DNA of 64,000 nt from Pseudomonas putida (GCF_001941965.1 NZ_MKZO01000067.1:186001-250000); one strand, 5' to 3'; shown: positions 41,658 through 51,183, numbered from the stretch's first letter. Notes: generated by a model from the letters alone, not told the origin. Translations and numbers: made by a program.

Positions 41658-44249
41658 ATGTCATCGCGTAAATTTGGTCTCAACCTGGTGATCGTCATGG
41701 CGATCGCCGCGCTATTCACCGGGTTCTGGGCGCTGATCAACCGCCCGGTGTCCGCCCCGAACTGGCCGGAGCAGATCTCCGGTTTCTCCTATTCCCCTTT
41801 CCGCCTCGGCGAAAGCCCGCAAAAGGGCCAGTACCCGACCGAAGCGGAACTGCGTGAAGACCTCGAACAGCTGAGCAAGCTGACTGACAGCATCCGCATC
41901 TATACCGTCGAAGGCACCCAGGCCGAGATTCCGCGCCTGGCCGAGGAGTTCGGCCTGCGGGTGACCCTGGGCGTGTGGATCAGCCCCGACCAGGAGCGCA
42001 ACGAGCGGGAAATCCAGAAAGCCGTCGAACTGGCCAATACCACCCGTAGTGTGGTCCGGGTGATGGTCGGCAACGAGGCCCTGTTCCGCGAGGAGATCAC
42101 CCCGGAAGAGCTGATCAAGTACCTGGACCGGGTCCGCGCTGCGGTGAAGGTGCCGGTGACCACCTCCGAGCAATGGCACATCTGGAAGGAGCACCCGGAA
42201 CTGGCCAAGCACGTCGACCTGATTGCCGCGCACATCCTGCCGTACTGGGAATTCATTCCGATGAAGGATGCCGGGCAGTTCGTGCTGGACCGTGCCCGCG
42301 ACATGAAGCACCTGTTCCCGCGCAAACCGCTGCTGCTGTCCGAAGTAGGCTGGCCAAGCAACGGGCGCATGCGCGGCGGTGCCGATGCCACCCAGGCCGA
42401 CCAGGCCATCTACCTGCGCACCCTGGTCAACAAGCTCAACCGCCAGGGCTACAACTACTTTGTCATCGAAGCCTACGACCAGCCGTGGAAGGCCAGCGAC
42501 GAAGGCTCGGTGGGCGCCTACTGGGGCGTGTTCAACGCTGCCCGCCAGCAGAAATTCAACTTCGAAGGCCCGGTGGTGGCGATCCCGCAATGGCGGGTGC
42601 TGGCGGTGGGCTCGGTGGTCCTCGCCCTGCTCTCCCTGACCCTGCTGCTGATCGACGGCTCGGCCCTGCGCCAGCGTGGCCGCACCTTCCTGACCTTCAT
42701 CGCGTTCCTCTGTGGCTCGGTACTGGTGTGGATCGGCTACGACTACAGCCAGCAATACAGCACCTGGTTCAGCCTGACCGTGGGCTTCCTCCTCGCGCTC
42801 GGGGCGCTCGGGGTGTTCATCGTCCTGCTGACCGAGGCCCACGAACTGGCCGAGGCGGTCTGGACCCACAAGCGCCGGCGGGAATTCCTGCCGGTGCAAG
42901 CGGATGATGCCTACCGGCCGAAAGTCTCGGTGCATGTGCCGTGCTACAACGAGCCACCAGAGATGGTCAAGCAGACCCTCAATGCCCTGGCTGCACTCGA
43001 CTACCCGGACTACGAAGTCCTGATCATCGACAACAACACCAAGGACCCGGCCGTCTGGGAGCCGATCAAGGCCCACTGCGAGTTGCTCGGCGAGCGCTTC
43101 AAGTTCTTCCACGTCTCGCCGCTGGCCGGCTTCAAGGGCGGTGCGCTGAACTACCTGATCCCGCATACCGCGCCGGATGCCGAAGTGATCGCGGTGATCG
43201 ACTCGGACTACTGCGTCGACCGCAACTGGCTCAAGCACATGGTCCCGCACTTCGCCGATCCGAAGATCGCCGTGGTGCAGTCGCCGCAGGACTACCGCGA
43301 CCAGAACGAAAGCACCTTCAAGAAGCTCTGCTACTCGGAATACAAGGGCTTCTTCCATATCGGCATGGTCACCCGCAACGACCGTGACGCGATCATCCAG
43401 CACGGCACCATGACCATGACCCGGCGTTCGGTCCTGGAAGAACTGGGCTGGGCCGACTGGTGCATCTGCGAGGATGCCGAGCTGGGCCTGCGCGTGTTCG
43501 AAAAAGGCCTGTCCGCCGCCTATGCCCACAACAGCTACGGCAAGGGCTTGATGCCGGACACCTTCATCGACTTCAAGAAACAGCGTTTCCGCTGGGCCTA
43601 CGGCGCCATCCAGATCATCAAGCGCCACACCGCCAGCCTGCTGCGCGGCAAGGACACCGAGCTGACCCGTGGCCAGCGTTATCACTTCCTGGCCGGCTGG
43701 CTGCCGTGGATCGCCGACGGCATGAACATCTTCTTCACCATCGGCGCACTGCTCTGGTCGGCGGCGATGATCATCGTGCCGCAGCGCGTCGACCCGCCGC
43801 TGCTGATCTTCGCGATCCCGCCGCTGGCGCTGTTCGTGTTCAAGGTGGGCAAGATCGTGTTCCTGTATCGCCGTGCGGTGGGGGTCAACCTGAAGGACGC
43901 CTTCGCTGCGGCGCTGGCCGGGCTGGCGTTGTCCCACACCATTGCCAAGGCGGTGCTGTACGGGTTCTTCACCAGCAGCATTCCGTTCTTCCGCACGCCG
44001 AAGAATGCCGACAGCCATGGGCTGCTGGTGGCCTTGTCGGAAGCCCGGGAAGAGCTGTTCATCATGCTGCTGTTGTGGGGCGCGGCGGCGGGGATCTATC
44101 TGGTCCAGGGTTTGCCGAGCAATGACATGCGCTTCTGGGTGGCAATGCTGCTGGTGCAGTCGCTGCCATATGTGGCGGCGCTGGTGATGGCGTTGCTGTC
44201 GTCGCTGCCGAAGCCGGCCGAGGCCGTGGAGCAGGCTCCCGCCGCCTGA
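41658..44249 (+). CDS. ndvB: NdvB-like beta-(1,3)-glucosyltransferase: GH17 domain fused to GT2 domain
   Basis: Membrane protein expected to make periplasmic (cyclic) beta-1,3-glucans; P. aeruginosa NdvB contributes to biofilm-specific antibiotic tolerance. The 863 residues comprise a membrane anchor (about 10-28), a periplasmic GH17 domain (about 35-300) with acid/base Glu140 (VGNEAL) and nucleophile Glu229 (SEVGWPSNG), three membrane helices (about 310-400), a cytosolic GT2 domain with HVPCYNEPPE at 426, DSD 515-517, ED 605-606 and QRFRW 642-646, and four to five C-terminal helices. The start at 41658 was chosen because the upstream in-frame extension is Arg-rich and unlike a membrane anchor. 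It is followed by dapE, as in P. aeruginosa. Confidence 0.9.
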   Translation: MSSRKFGLNLVIVMAIAALFTGFWALINRPVSAPNWPEQISGFSYSPFRLGESPQKGQYPTEAELREDLEQLSKLTDSIRIYTVEGTQAEIPRLAEEFGLRVTLGVWISPDQERNEREIQKAVELANTTRSVVRVMVGNEALFREEITPEELIKYLDRVRAAVKVPVTTSEQWHIWKEHPELAKHVDLIAAHILPYWEFIPMKDAGQFVLDRARDMKHLFPRKPLLLSEVGWPSNGRMRGGADATQADQAIYLRTLVNKLNRQGYNYFVIEAYDQPWKASDEGSVGAYWGVFNAARQQKFNFEGPVVAIPQWRVLAVGSVVLALLSLTLLLIDGSALRQRGRTFLTFIAFLCGSVLVWIGYDYSQQYSTWFSLTVGFLLALGALGVFIVLLTEAHELAEAVWTHKRRREFLPVQADDAYRPKVSVHVPCYNEPPEMVKQTLNALAALDYPDYEVLIIDNNTKDPAVWEPIKAHCELLGERFKFFHVSPLAGFKGGALNYLIPHTAPDAEVIAVIDSDYCVDRNWLKHMVPHFADPKIAVVQSPQDYRDQNESTFKKLCYSEYKGFFHIGMVTRNDRDAIIQHGTMTMTRRSVLEELGWADWCICEDAELGLRVFEKGLSAAYAHNSYGKGLMPDTFIDFKKQRFRWAYGAIQIIKRHTASLLRGKDTELTRGQRYHFLAGWLPWIADGMNIFFTIGALLWSAAMIIVPQRVDPPLLIFAIPPLALFVFKVGKIVFLYRRAVGVNLKDAFAAALAGLALSHTIAKAVLYGFFTSSIPFFRTPKNADSHGLLVALSEAREELFIMLLLWGAAAGIYLVQGLPSNDMRFWVAMLLVQSLPYVAALVMALLSSLPKPAEAVEQAPAA

Positions 44250-44267
44250 CTCAAGCACTGCACCGCA

Positions 44268-44358
44268 CCTGTGGGAGCTGGCTTGCCAGCGATAGGGCCA
44301 GATCTGACAACATCATCGTCAGTGCCGGCCTCATCGCTGGCAAGCCAGCTCCCACAGG
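44268..44358. repeat. REPIN, full-length copy A
   Basis: Inverted REP pair (cctgtgggagctggcttgcc... and its complement) around a spacer that contains the small inverted repeat CTGACAACATCATCGTCAG. The same spacer occurs in the copies at 51081-51168 (opposite orientation) and 57429-57517, so this is a single dispersed REPIN lineage. It lies 19 bases after the ndvB stop. Confidence 0.9.
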
Positions 44359-44487
44359 GGCCGTGCAATCCCTGCCATTACCTTCCCTTCCCGGACAAAC
44401 AGCAGCGATCCGGCGTCCTGCCACCGCGCTTTTGCTATAAGATAACGCCCCAAAATCGTACCCCCTGCCTTGCTCCCGGAGTCCCTC

Positions 44488-45639
44488 ATGACGGCCCCCG
44501 CCGAACTCTCGCCCACCCTCGAACTGGCCTGCGACCTGATCCGCCGCCCTTCGGTGACCCCGCTCGACTTCGATTGCCAGAAACAGATGATGCAGCGCCT
44601 GGGCGACGCGGGTTTCATGCTCGAGCCGATGCGCATCGAGGACGTCGATAACTTCTGGGCCACCCACGGCACCCAGGACGGTCCGGTGCTGTGCTTCGCC
44701 GGCCATACCGACGTGGTCCCCACCGGCCCGGTGCAGGCCTGGCAGAACGATCCGTTCGAGGCGCTGATCGACGCCGACGGCATGCTCTGCGGGCGCGGCG
44801 CCGCCGACATGAAGGGCAGCCTGGCATCGATGATCGTCGCCACCGAGCGCTTCGTCGCCGACTACCCGAACCACCGCGGCAAGATCGCCTACCTGATCAC
44901 CAGCGATGAAGAAGGCCCGGCCCACCACGGCACCAAGGCCGTGGTCGAGCGCCTGCGCGCGCGGGGCGAGCGCCTGGACTGGTGCATCGTCGGCGAACCG
45001 TCGAGCACCACCCTGGTCGGCGACGTGGTCAAGAACGGCCGTCGCGGCTCCCTCGGCGCCAAGCTCACCGTACGCGGCAAGCAAGGCCACGTGGCCTACC
45101 CGCACCTGGCCCGCAACCCGATCCACCTGGCCGCCCCGGCCCTGGCGGAACTTGCCGCCGAGCACTGGGATGAAGGCAACGCGTTCTTCCCGCCGACCAG
45201 CTTCCAGATCTCCAACCTGAACTCCGGCACCGGCGCCACCAACGTGGTCCCGGGCGAGCTGACCGCGCTGTTCAACTTCCGCTTCTCCACCGAATCCACC
45301 GTCGAAGGCCTGCAGCAGCGCGTCTCGGCGATCCTCGACAAGCACCAACTGGACTGGGACGTGGAATGGGCGCTGTCCGGCCTGCCGTTCCTCACCGAAC
45401 CGGGCGACCTGCTGGACGCGGTATCGGCCAGCATCAAGGCGGTCACCGGTCGCGAGACCAAGGCCTCCACCAGCGGCGGCACCTCCGACGGTCGCTTTAT
45501 CGCCACCCTGGGCACCCAAGTGGTCGAACTGGGCCCGGTCAACGCCACCATCCACCAGGTCGACGAGCGCGTCCTCGCCAGCGACCTCGATGTGCTGACC
45601 GAGATCTACTACCAGACCCTGACCCGGTTGCTCGCCTGA
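44488..45639 (+). CDS. dapE: Succinyl-diaminopimelate desuccinylase
   Basis: Di-zinc M20-family hydrolase that releases succinate to give LL-diaminopimelate for lysine and peptidoglycan. The 383 residues have the zinc/catalytic motif CFAGHTDVVPTG (His73, Asp75), GRGAADMKGSLASM, and TSDEEGPAHHGTK with the catalytic Glu pair. The start at 44488 (MTAPAELSPTLELAC) was preferred to an ATG 18 bases upstream. Its stop overlaps the rlmA start (TGATG), so the two are co-translated. Confidence 0.97.
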   Translation: MTAPAELSPTLELACDLIRRPSVTPLDFDCQKQMMQRLGDAGFMLEPMRIEDVDNFWATHGTQDGPVLCFAGHTDVVPTGPVQAWQNDPFEALIDADGMLCGRGAADMKGSLASMIVATERFVADYPNHRGKIAYLITSDEEGPAHHGTKAVVERLRARGERLDWCIVGEPSSTTLVGDVVKNGRRGSLGAKLTVRGKQGHVAYPHLARNPIHLAAPALAELAAEHWDEGNAFFPPTSFQISNLNSGTGATNVVPGELTALFNFRFSTESTVEGLQQRVSAILDKHQLDWDVEWALSGLPFLTEPGDLLDAVSASIKAVTGRETKASTSGGTSDGRFIATLGTQVVELGPVNATIHQVDERVLASDLDVLTEIYYQTLTRLLA

Positions 45640-46451
45640 TGCTCGCCTGCCCCATCTGCCGCGAGCCCCTGCGCGACCTCGACAACGGTGTCGGCTGCCC
45701 CGCCGGCCACCGTTTCGACCGGGCCCGCCAGGGCTACCTGAACCTGCTGCCGGTGCAGCACAAGAACAGCCGCGACCCCGGCGACAACCAGGCCATGGTC
45801 GAAGCCCGTCGCGACTTTCTCAACGCGGGTCATTACGCACCGGTGGCGAAACGCCTGGCCGAACTGGCCGCCGAGCGCACGCCCGCGCGCTGGGTAGATA
45901 TCGGCTGCGGCGAGGGTTACTACACGGCGCAACTGGCCGAAGCCCTGCCAAAGGCCGATGGCTATGCCCTGGACATCTCCCGCGAGGCGGTCAAGCGCGC
46001 CTGCAAGCGCAGCCCGCAACTGACCTGGCTGGTGGCGAGCATGGCCCGGGTGCCGCTGGCCGATGCCAGTTGCCAGTTCATTGCCAGCGTCTTCAGCCCG
46101 CTGGACTGGCAGGAGGCACGCCGCCTGCTGAGCCCCGGCGGCGGCCTGATGCGGGTCGGCCCGACCAGCGGCCACCTGATGGAGTTGCGCGAGAAGCTCT
46201 ACGACGAAGTGCGCGACTACGCCGACGACAAGCACCTGGCCCTGGTCCCGGCGGACATGGCCCACGCCCACAGCGAAATCCTCGAATTCCGCCTGAGCCT
46301 GGCCAACCCCGCCGACCGCGCCAACCTGCTGGCGATGACGCCCCACGGCTGGCGCGCCAGCGCCGAACGGCGGGCGGCGGTGATCGACCAGGCGGCGCCG
46401 TTCGACGTGACGGTATCGATGCGTTACGACTATTTTGTCCTGCAGGACTGA
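45639..46451 (+). CDS. rlmA: 23S rRNA (guanine-N1) methyltransferase, RlmA type
   Basis: SAM-dependent methyltransferase modifying G745 (E. coli numbering) in helix 35 of 23S rRNA. The 270 residues start with a zinc-binding module, Cys4, Cys7, Cys20 and His24 (LACPICREP, GCPAGHRFD), then the Rossmann motif WVDIGCGEGYY at about 86-96. The ATG overlaps the dapE stop by one base. The gene order ndvB-dapE-rlmA matches P. aeruginosa. Confidence 0.93.
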   Translation: MLACPICREPLRDLDNGVGCPAGHRFDRARQGYLNLLPVQHKNSRDPGDNQAMVEARRDFLNAGHYAPVAKRLAELAAERTPARWVDIGCGEGYYTAQLAEALPKADGYALDISREAVKRACKRSPQLTWLVASMARVPLADASCQFIASVFSPLDWQEARRLLSPGGGLMRVGPTSGHLMELREKLYDEVRDYADDKHLALVPADMAHAHSEILEFRLSLANPADRANLLAMTPHGWRASAERRAAVIDQAAPFDVTVSMRYDYFVLQD

Positions 46452-46469
46452 GCCTTTCCGGAGAATCCC

Positions 46470-46847
46470 ATGCGCCAACCCGATATCGAGATTTACCTGA
46501 AGGACGCCGACGTCGACCACAAGCAGATCACCGCCTGGCTCAACGACGCCGTCGGTCCGTGCAGCGAGTGGAAGCAGAAAGGCCAGACCTTCAAATGCAC
46601 CGCCGGTGACATTCCTGTTACCTGGCTGCCCAAGGCCGTAGGAAAATGGAACAGTCTCTACCTGGAAAGTGACAGCACGCCGTGGGAAGACGACATCGCC
46701 TGCGCTCGGGCTGCCCATGCCGCACTGAACGTCGAAGTGCGCTGCGCACCGGGTAGCTGGGTCGAGGAAGAAGGCGAGGAAGACGCTGATCGCTGGATCC
46801 GCATCAGTGCCGATGGTGAAGAAGAGATTACCTGGCGCACCCACTGA
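46470..46847 (+). CDS. Conserved hypothetical protein, acidic C-terminus
   Basis: Unknown function; 125 residues, soluble, no signal peptide or membrane segment. It starts MRQPDIEIYLKDADVDHKQI, has a central WLPKAVGKWNSLYLESDSTPW and an acidic tail (EEEGEEDADR). GGAG precedes the ATG and it lies 18 bases after rlmA, so it ends the dapE operon. A gene in this position downstream of rlmA is also present in P. aeruginosa. Confidence 0.85.
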   Translation: MRQPDIEIYLKDADVDHKQITAWLNDAVGPCSEWKQKGQTFKCTAGDIPVTWLPKAVGKWNSLYLESDSTPWEDDIACARAAHAALNVEVRCAPGSWVEEEGEEDADRWIRISADGEEEITWRTH

Positions 46848-46854
46848 AGCTGCA

Positions 46855-46922
46855 AGCTTCAAGCGGCAAGCTGCAAGTCTGGCGCGGTCAACTTGCAGCT
46901 TGTAGCTTGCGACTTAAAGCTT
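46855..46922. repeat. Imperfect inverted repeat of the AAGCTTCAAGCNGCAAGCTGCAAG type
   Basis: Arms AAGCTTCAAG...GGCAAGCTGCAAGT and ACTTGCAGCTTGTAGCTTGC...TTAAAGCTT pair across a short GC spacer, with one arm carrying a 6-base extra unit. It sits exactly between two convergent genes and touches the cold-shock stop codon. It is a different family from the GTGGGAG REPs and probably acts as a bidirectional transcript end. Confidence 0.7.
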
Positions 46923-47130
46923 AAAGACCGATCACATCCTCGGCCTGCAAGCCTTTCTGGCCTTGGGTCAGGCTGTATTCGACCTGCTGCCCTTCCAGCA
47001 GAGTGCGATGCCCTTCACCGCGAATCGCACGGTAGTGAACGAAAACGTCCGCCCCGCCTTCCCGTTGAATGAAGCCATAGCCCTTGGCGTCATTGAACCA
47101 CTTCACACTTCCAGTCTCACGAGACGACAT
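46921..47130 (-). CDS. Cold-shock domain protein (CspA family)
   Basis: Single cold-shock domain, 69 residues, binding single-stranded RNA or DNA as an RNA chaperone. RNP1 is KGYGFIQRE and RNP2 is DVFVHY, both intact; the start MSSRETGSVKWFND is typical. The 221-base upstream interval could hold a 5' leader, as is usual for cold-shock genes, but I see no defined structure. Cold induction cannot be judged from the sequence. Confidence 0.93.
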   Translation of the reverse strand: MSSRETGSVKWFNDAKGYGFIQREGGADVFVHYRAIRGEGHRTLLEGQQVEYSLTQGQKGLQAEDVIGL

Positions 47131-47351
47131 CAGTAACACTCCGGATTTTTATTTTGGACTCGCCTTGTCAGCGGGGGAATGGGAACCCCTGCGTACGCCG
47201 CTTGCCGAATATTCCTGCAAACGGCGGACCGAGTATAAGACAGACATAAATTATTTTTCATGACCAGACCGGTTTTTGCTCAACTTACGCGGATACGGCA
47301 CACTTGCCCGCCTGTCTGCACGACCGTTCCATTTTCCAGAGCACACTCCAC

Positions 47352-49832
47352 ATGACCCATTCCCCCTTGCGCCGCCTGATCTTTGGCGCCCTGCGCCGAC
47401 TGTTGTACCTGTGGGTTCGCTCCGAGACCATCAACCAGTCCTCCTTCACCCTCAACCTGGACCGCAGCCGTCCGGTGTTCTACGCCATCCAGTCGCCGTC
47501 GCTGACCGACCTCGCGGTACTGGACAAGGAATGCACCAAAGCCGGGCTTCCACGCCCGGTATTGCCCGTGGCCGTGGGCGAGCTGATGGAGCCCGCCGCG
47601 TTCTTCTACCTGACCCCGGAGCCCGACTGGCTCGGCCGCCAGTACAAGCGCGGCGCACCGCCGACCCTGGGGCGGCTGGTCAGCGCGGTCAGCCAGCAGC
47701 CCGAGCAGGATGCGCAGATCATTCCGGTCAGCGTGTTCTGGGGCCAGTCGCCGGCCAGCGAGTCAAGCCCGTGGAAACTGCTGTTCGCCGACAGTTGGGC
47801 GGTCACCGGACGCCTGCGCCGGCTGCTGACCATCCTGATCCTCGGGCGCAAGACCCGGGTGCAGTTCTCCGCGCCGATCCACCTGCGCGAGCTGGTCGAT
47901 CACAACAAGGGCCACGAACGCACCGTGCGCATGGCCCAGCGCCTGCTGCGGGTGCACTTCCGCAACCTGAAGACCGCGGTGATCGGTCCGGACATCTCCC
48001 ACCGGCGCAACCTGGTCAAGGGCCTGGTCCATGACCCGCTGGTGCGCCAGGCCATCGCCGACGAGGCCGAGCGCGAGAAGATCCCGCTGGCCAAGGCCGA
48101 AGCCACGGCGCTCAAATACGGCAACGAGATCGCCTCGGACTACACCTACACCGCGATCCGCTTCCTCGAAGTGGTGCTGAGCTGGTTCTGGAACAAGATC
48201 TACGACGGCATCAAGGTCAACCATATCGAGCAGGTCCAGGGCATCGCCCCCGGCCACGAGGTGATCTACGTTCCCTGCCACCGCAGCCATATCGACTACC
48301 TGCTGCTCTCCTACCTGCTGTTCCGCAATGGCCTGACCCCACCGCACATCGCCGCCGGGATCAACCTCAACATGCCGGTGATCGGCGGCCTGCTGCGCCG
48401 TGGCGGGGCCTTCTTCATGCGCCGCACCTTCAAGGGCAACCCGCTCTACACCGCGGTGTTCAACGAGTACCTGCACACCCTGTTCACCAAGGGCTTCCCG
48501 GTGGAGTACTTCGTCGAGGGCGGCCGCTCGCGCACCGGGCGCATGTTGCAACCCAAGACCGGCATGCTGGCCATCACCCTGCGCAGCTTCCTGCGTTCGT
48601 CGCGCACACCGATCGTCTTCGTCCCGGTGTACATCGGCTACGAGCGGGTGCTGGAAGGCCGCACCTACCTGGGCGAACTGCGAGGGGCGAGCAAGAAGAA
48701 GGAATCGATCTTCGACATCTTCAAGGTCCTCGGCGCGCTCAAGCAGCGTTTCGGCCAGGTCTCGGTGAACTTCGGCGAGCCGATCCGCCTCAACCAGTTC
48801 CTCGACCAGCAGCAACCGGGCTGGCGCGAACAGCCACTGGCGCCGCAGTTCCGCCCGGCCTGGCTGAACGAAACGACCTCGCGCCTGGGTGAGAAAGTCG
48901 CCCGCCACCTCAACGAAGCGGCGGCGATCAACCCGGTCAACCTGGTGGCCCTGGCCCTGCTCTCCACCAGCCGCCTGGCCCTGGACGAGCGTGCCCTGAC
49001 CCGGGTCCTCGACCTGTACTTGGCCTTGCTGCGCCAGGTGCCCTACTCGCCGCATACCACCTTGCCGGAAGGCGACGGTGCGGCCCTGATCGACCACGTG
49101 CGCGGCATGGACCTGCTGGCCGAGCAACGTGACGCCTTGGGACGCATCCTATACTTGGACGAGCAGAACGCCGTCCTGATGACCTACTACCGCAACAACG
49201 TCCTGCACATCTTCGCCCTGCCGGCGCTGCTGGCGAGCTTCTTCCAGAGCAGCTCGCGGATGAGCCGCGAGCTGATCCTGCAATACGTGCACGCGCTGTA
49301 TCCGTACCTGCAATCGGAGCTGTTCATCCGCTGGGAGCAGGACGAGCTCGATGGCGTGGTCGACCAGTGGCTGCAAGCCTTCGTCGAACAGGGCCTGCTG
49401 CGCAAGGAAAACGACGTCTACCTGCGCCCGGCCCCGAGTTCGCGGCAGTTCGTCCTGCTGACCCTGCTGGCCCGGGCCATCACCCAGACCCTGCAGCGCT
49501 TCTACATGGCCACCGCGCTGCTGCTCAACAGCGGCCAGCACAGCCTGAGCGCCGAGGAGCTGGAGGACCTGTGCGTGGTCATGGCCCAGCGCCTGTCGAT
49601 CCTGCACGGCCTGAATGCCCCGGAGTTCTTCGACAAGAGCCTGTTCCGCCACTTTATCCAGACCCTGGTCGAGCAAGGCGTGCTGCGCCCGGACGCAGCC
49701 GGCAAGCTGGGCTTCCACGACAAGCTCGGGGAATTGGCCGAGGGCGCGGCCAAGCGTGTACTGTCGGCAGAGGTGCGCCTGTCGATCCGCCAGGTCGCCC
49801 TGCACCGTGACGAAGCGGTAAGCGGCGAATAA
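47352..49832 (+). CDS. plsB: Glycerol-3-phosphate 1-O-acyltransferase PlsB
   Basis: Inner-membrane enzyme adding the first acyl chain to glycerol 3-phosphate. The 826 residues have the acyltransferase blocks VPCHRSHIDYLLLSYLL (HX4D, about 310-326), GGAFFMRR, FVEGGRSRTGRML and PIVFVPVYIGYE in the expected order, with long N- and C-terminal regions typical of PlsB. The start at 47352 (MTHSPLRRLIFGAL) is preferred over an upstream in-frame ATG. Its product feeds phosphatidate for CdsA at 24 kb. Confidence 0.97.
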   Translation: MTHSPLRRLIFGALRRLLYLWVRSETINQSSFTLNLDRSRPVFYAIQSPSLTDLAVLDKECTKAGLPRPVLPVAVGELMEPAAFFYLTPEPDWLGRQYKRGAPPTLGRLVSAVSQQPEQDAQIIPVSVFWGQSPASESSPWKLLFADSWAVTGRLRRLLTILILGRKTRVQFSAPIHLRELVDHNKGHERTVRMAQRLLRVHFRNLKTAVIGPDISHRRNLVKGLVHDPLVRQAIADEAEREKIPLAKAEATALKYGNEIASDYTYTAIRFLEVVLSWFWNKIYDGIKVNHIEQVQGIAPGHEVIYVPCHRSHIDYLLLSYLLFRNGLTPPHIAAGINLNMPVIGGLLRRGGAFFMRRTFKGNPLYTAVFNEYLHTLFTKGFPVEYFVEGGRSRTGRMLQPKTGMLAITLRSFLRSSRTPIVFVPVYIGYERVLEGRTYLGELRGASKKKESIFDIFKVLGALKQRFGQVSVNFGEPIRLNQFLDQQQPGWREQPLAPQFRPAWLNETTSRLGEKVARHLNEAAAINPVNLVALALLSTSRLALDERALTRVLDLYLALLRQVPYSPHTTLPEGDGAALIDHVRGMDLLAEQRDALGRILYLDEQNAVLMTYYRNNVLHIFALPALLASFFQSSSRMSRELILQYVHALYPYLQSELFIRWEQDELDGVVDQWLQAFVEQGLLRKENDVYLRPAPSSRQFVLLTLLARAITQTLQRFYMATALLLNSGQHSLSAEELEDLCVVMAQRLSILHGLNAPEFFDKSLFRHFIQTLVEQGVLRPDAAGKLGFHDKLGELAEGAAKRVLSAEVRLSIRQVALHRDEAVSGE

Positions 49833-49921
49833 TCCCACAGCAGTGCGGGAAGTCGGCTACCGAAAAATCCGCTAAAGTCCTCGATATCGGCCACAAGCCG
49901 GTATCAAGGACCGGAGACCCC

Positions 49922-50320
49922 ATGAAAAAACTCTTTATGCTGTGCTGCGCCTCACTGATCGCGGCCTGCTCCAGCCACACCCCTGCCGACAAGGCCGCGC
50001 TGGATGGCGAAGTGTTCTACCTGCAACGCATTGCCCTGCCGCCGACGGCGACCCTGAATGTCGCCCTGCAGGACATTTCCCTGGCCGACGCCCCCGCCGT
50101 GACCCTCGCCAGCCAGAATGGCCCGGTCAAGGGCCAGGTGCCGCTGCCGTTCCACCTGTCCTACGACAAGGCCCAGCTCAAGCCCGGCCACCGCTACGCG
50201 GTGAGCGCGCGCATCGAACTGGATGGCAAGCTGCTGTTCATTAATACCGAGCAGCACAGCGTCATGCTCGACGGCAGCGATGCACAGCCGCTGCGGATCA
50301 AGGTCGATGCGGTCCGCTGA
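49922..50320 (+). CDS. YbaY-family lipoprotein
   Basis: Small lipoprotein of 132 residues: signal peptide with lipobox LIAAC (Cys16), then a beta-rich domain with GEVFYLQRIALPP, VALQDISLAD and PFHLSYDKAQLKPGHRYAVS, the YbaY/lipo-like DUF arrangement. A GGAG site lies 7 bases before the ATG. The residues after Cys16 (SSHTP) lack an Asp avoidance signal at +2, so outer-membrane sorting is expected. Its function is not established. The DUF4197 gene follows 38 bases later. Confidence 0.85.
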   Translation: MKKLFMLCCASLIAACSSHTPADKAALDGEVFYLQRIALPPTATLNVALQDISLADAPAVTLASQNGPVKGQVPLPFHLSYDKAQLKPGHRYAVSARIELDGKLLFINTEQHSVMLDGSDAQPLRIKVDAVR

Positions 50321-50358
50321 TCCCTCGTTTTCCCTGCTTTTTCCATAAGGATGTCGTC

Positions 50359-51048
50359 ATGATTCGCCGTACCCTCACCCTGACCGGCCTGTGTGCCGGC
50401 CTGCTGCTGTCTGCCAGCGCGTTTGCCCTGTCCCTCAGCGACCTGTCGCAGAAAGATGCTTCCGGCGGCCTGAAGGATGCCCTGAGCCAGGGCGCGCAGA
50501 TTGCCGTCAAGCAGCTCGGCACCCCGGGCGGCTTCAGCAACAACCCGGATGTGCGCATCGAATTGCCGGGCAAGCTCGGCAAGGCGGCGAAGAAGATGAA
50601 GCAGTTCGGCATGGGCGCCCAGGTCGACGAACTGGAGACCAGCATGAACAAGGCGGCTGAAGCCGCCGTGCCGCAGGCCCAGGCGATTTTGCTGGAAGCC
50701 GTGAAAAAGATGACCGTGGATGACGCCAAGGGCATTCTCAGCGGCGGCAAGGATTCCGCGACCCAGTACCTGAGCAAGACCAGCCGCGAGCAGATCCGTG
50801 AGAAATTCCTGCCGATCGTGAAAAACGCGACCGACAAGGTTGGCGTGGCGCAGAAGTACAACCAGTTCGCCAGCCAGGCCGCGACCTTTGGCCTGGTCGA
50901 TGCCAACAGCTCGAATCTCGAGGGTTACGTGACCGAGCAGGCGCTCAACGGCCTGTTCGAGATGATCGGCAAGCAGGAAGCCAGCATCCGCGAAAACCCG
51001 GCGGCAGCGGCGACCAGCCTGGCCAAGAAGGTCTTCGGGGCCCTGTAA
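50359..51048 (+). CDS. Secreted DUF4197-family protein
   Basis: Exported protein of 229 residues. Sec signal peptide about residues 1-23 (LCAGLLLSASAFA), then an Ala/Lys-rich helical domain beginning LSLSDLSQKDASGGLKDAL and ending AAAATSLAKKVFGAL. The domain pattern GGLKDALSQGAQ with FSNNPDVRIELPGKLGKA is characteristic of DUF4197. It is periplasmic or outer-membrane-associated by inference; its function is unknown. It follows the YbaY-like lipoprotein and is convergent with mexK. Confidence 0.85.
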   Translation: MIRRTLTLTGLCAGLLLSASAFALSLSDLSQKDASGGLKDALSQGAQIAVKQLGTPGGFSNNPDVRIELPGKLGKAAKKMKQFGMGAQVDELETSMNKAAEAAVPQAQAILLEAVKKMTVDDAKGILSGGKDSATQYLSKTSREQIREKFLPIVKNATDKVGVAQKYNQFASQAATFGLVDANSSNLEGYVTEQALNGLFEMIGKQEASIRENPAAAATSLAKKVFGAL

Positions 51049-51080
51049 CCTGCCCTCGAATAAAGGCTGAACACAAAACC

Positions 51081-51168
51081 CTGTGGGAGCTGGCTTGCCA
51101 GCGATGAGGCCGGCACTCACAAAAATGTTGCCAGATAGGGCCCTATCGCTGGCAAGCCAGCTCCCACA
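51081..51168. repeat. REPIN, full-length copy B (inverted orientation)
   Basis: Inverted REP pair between the convergent DUF4197 and mexK genes. Its reverse complement aligns along its full length with the copies at 44268 and 57429, including the spacer with CTGGCAACATTTTTGTGAG. It lies 15 bases past the mexK stop and may protect that transcript's 3' end. Confidence 0.9.
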
Positions 51169-51183
51169 AGGTCCGCGTCGTTT

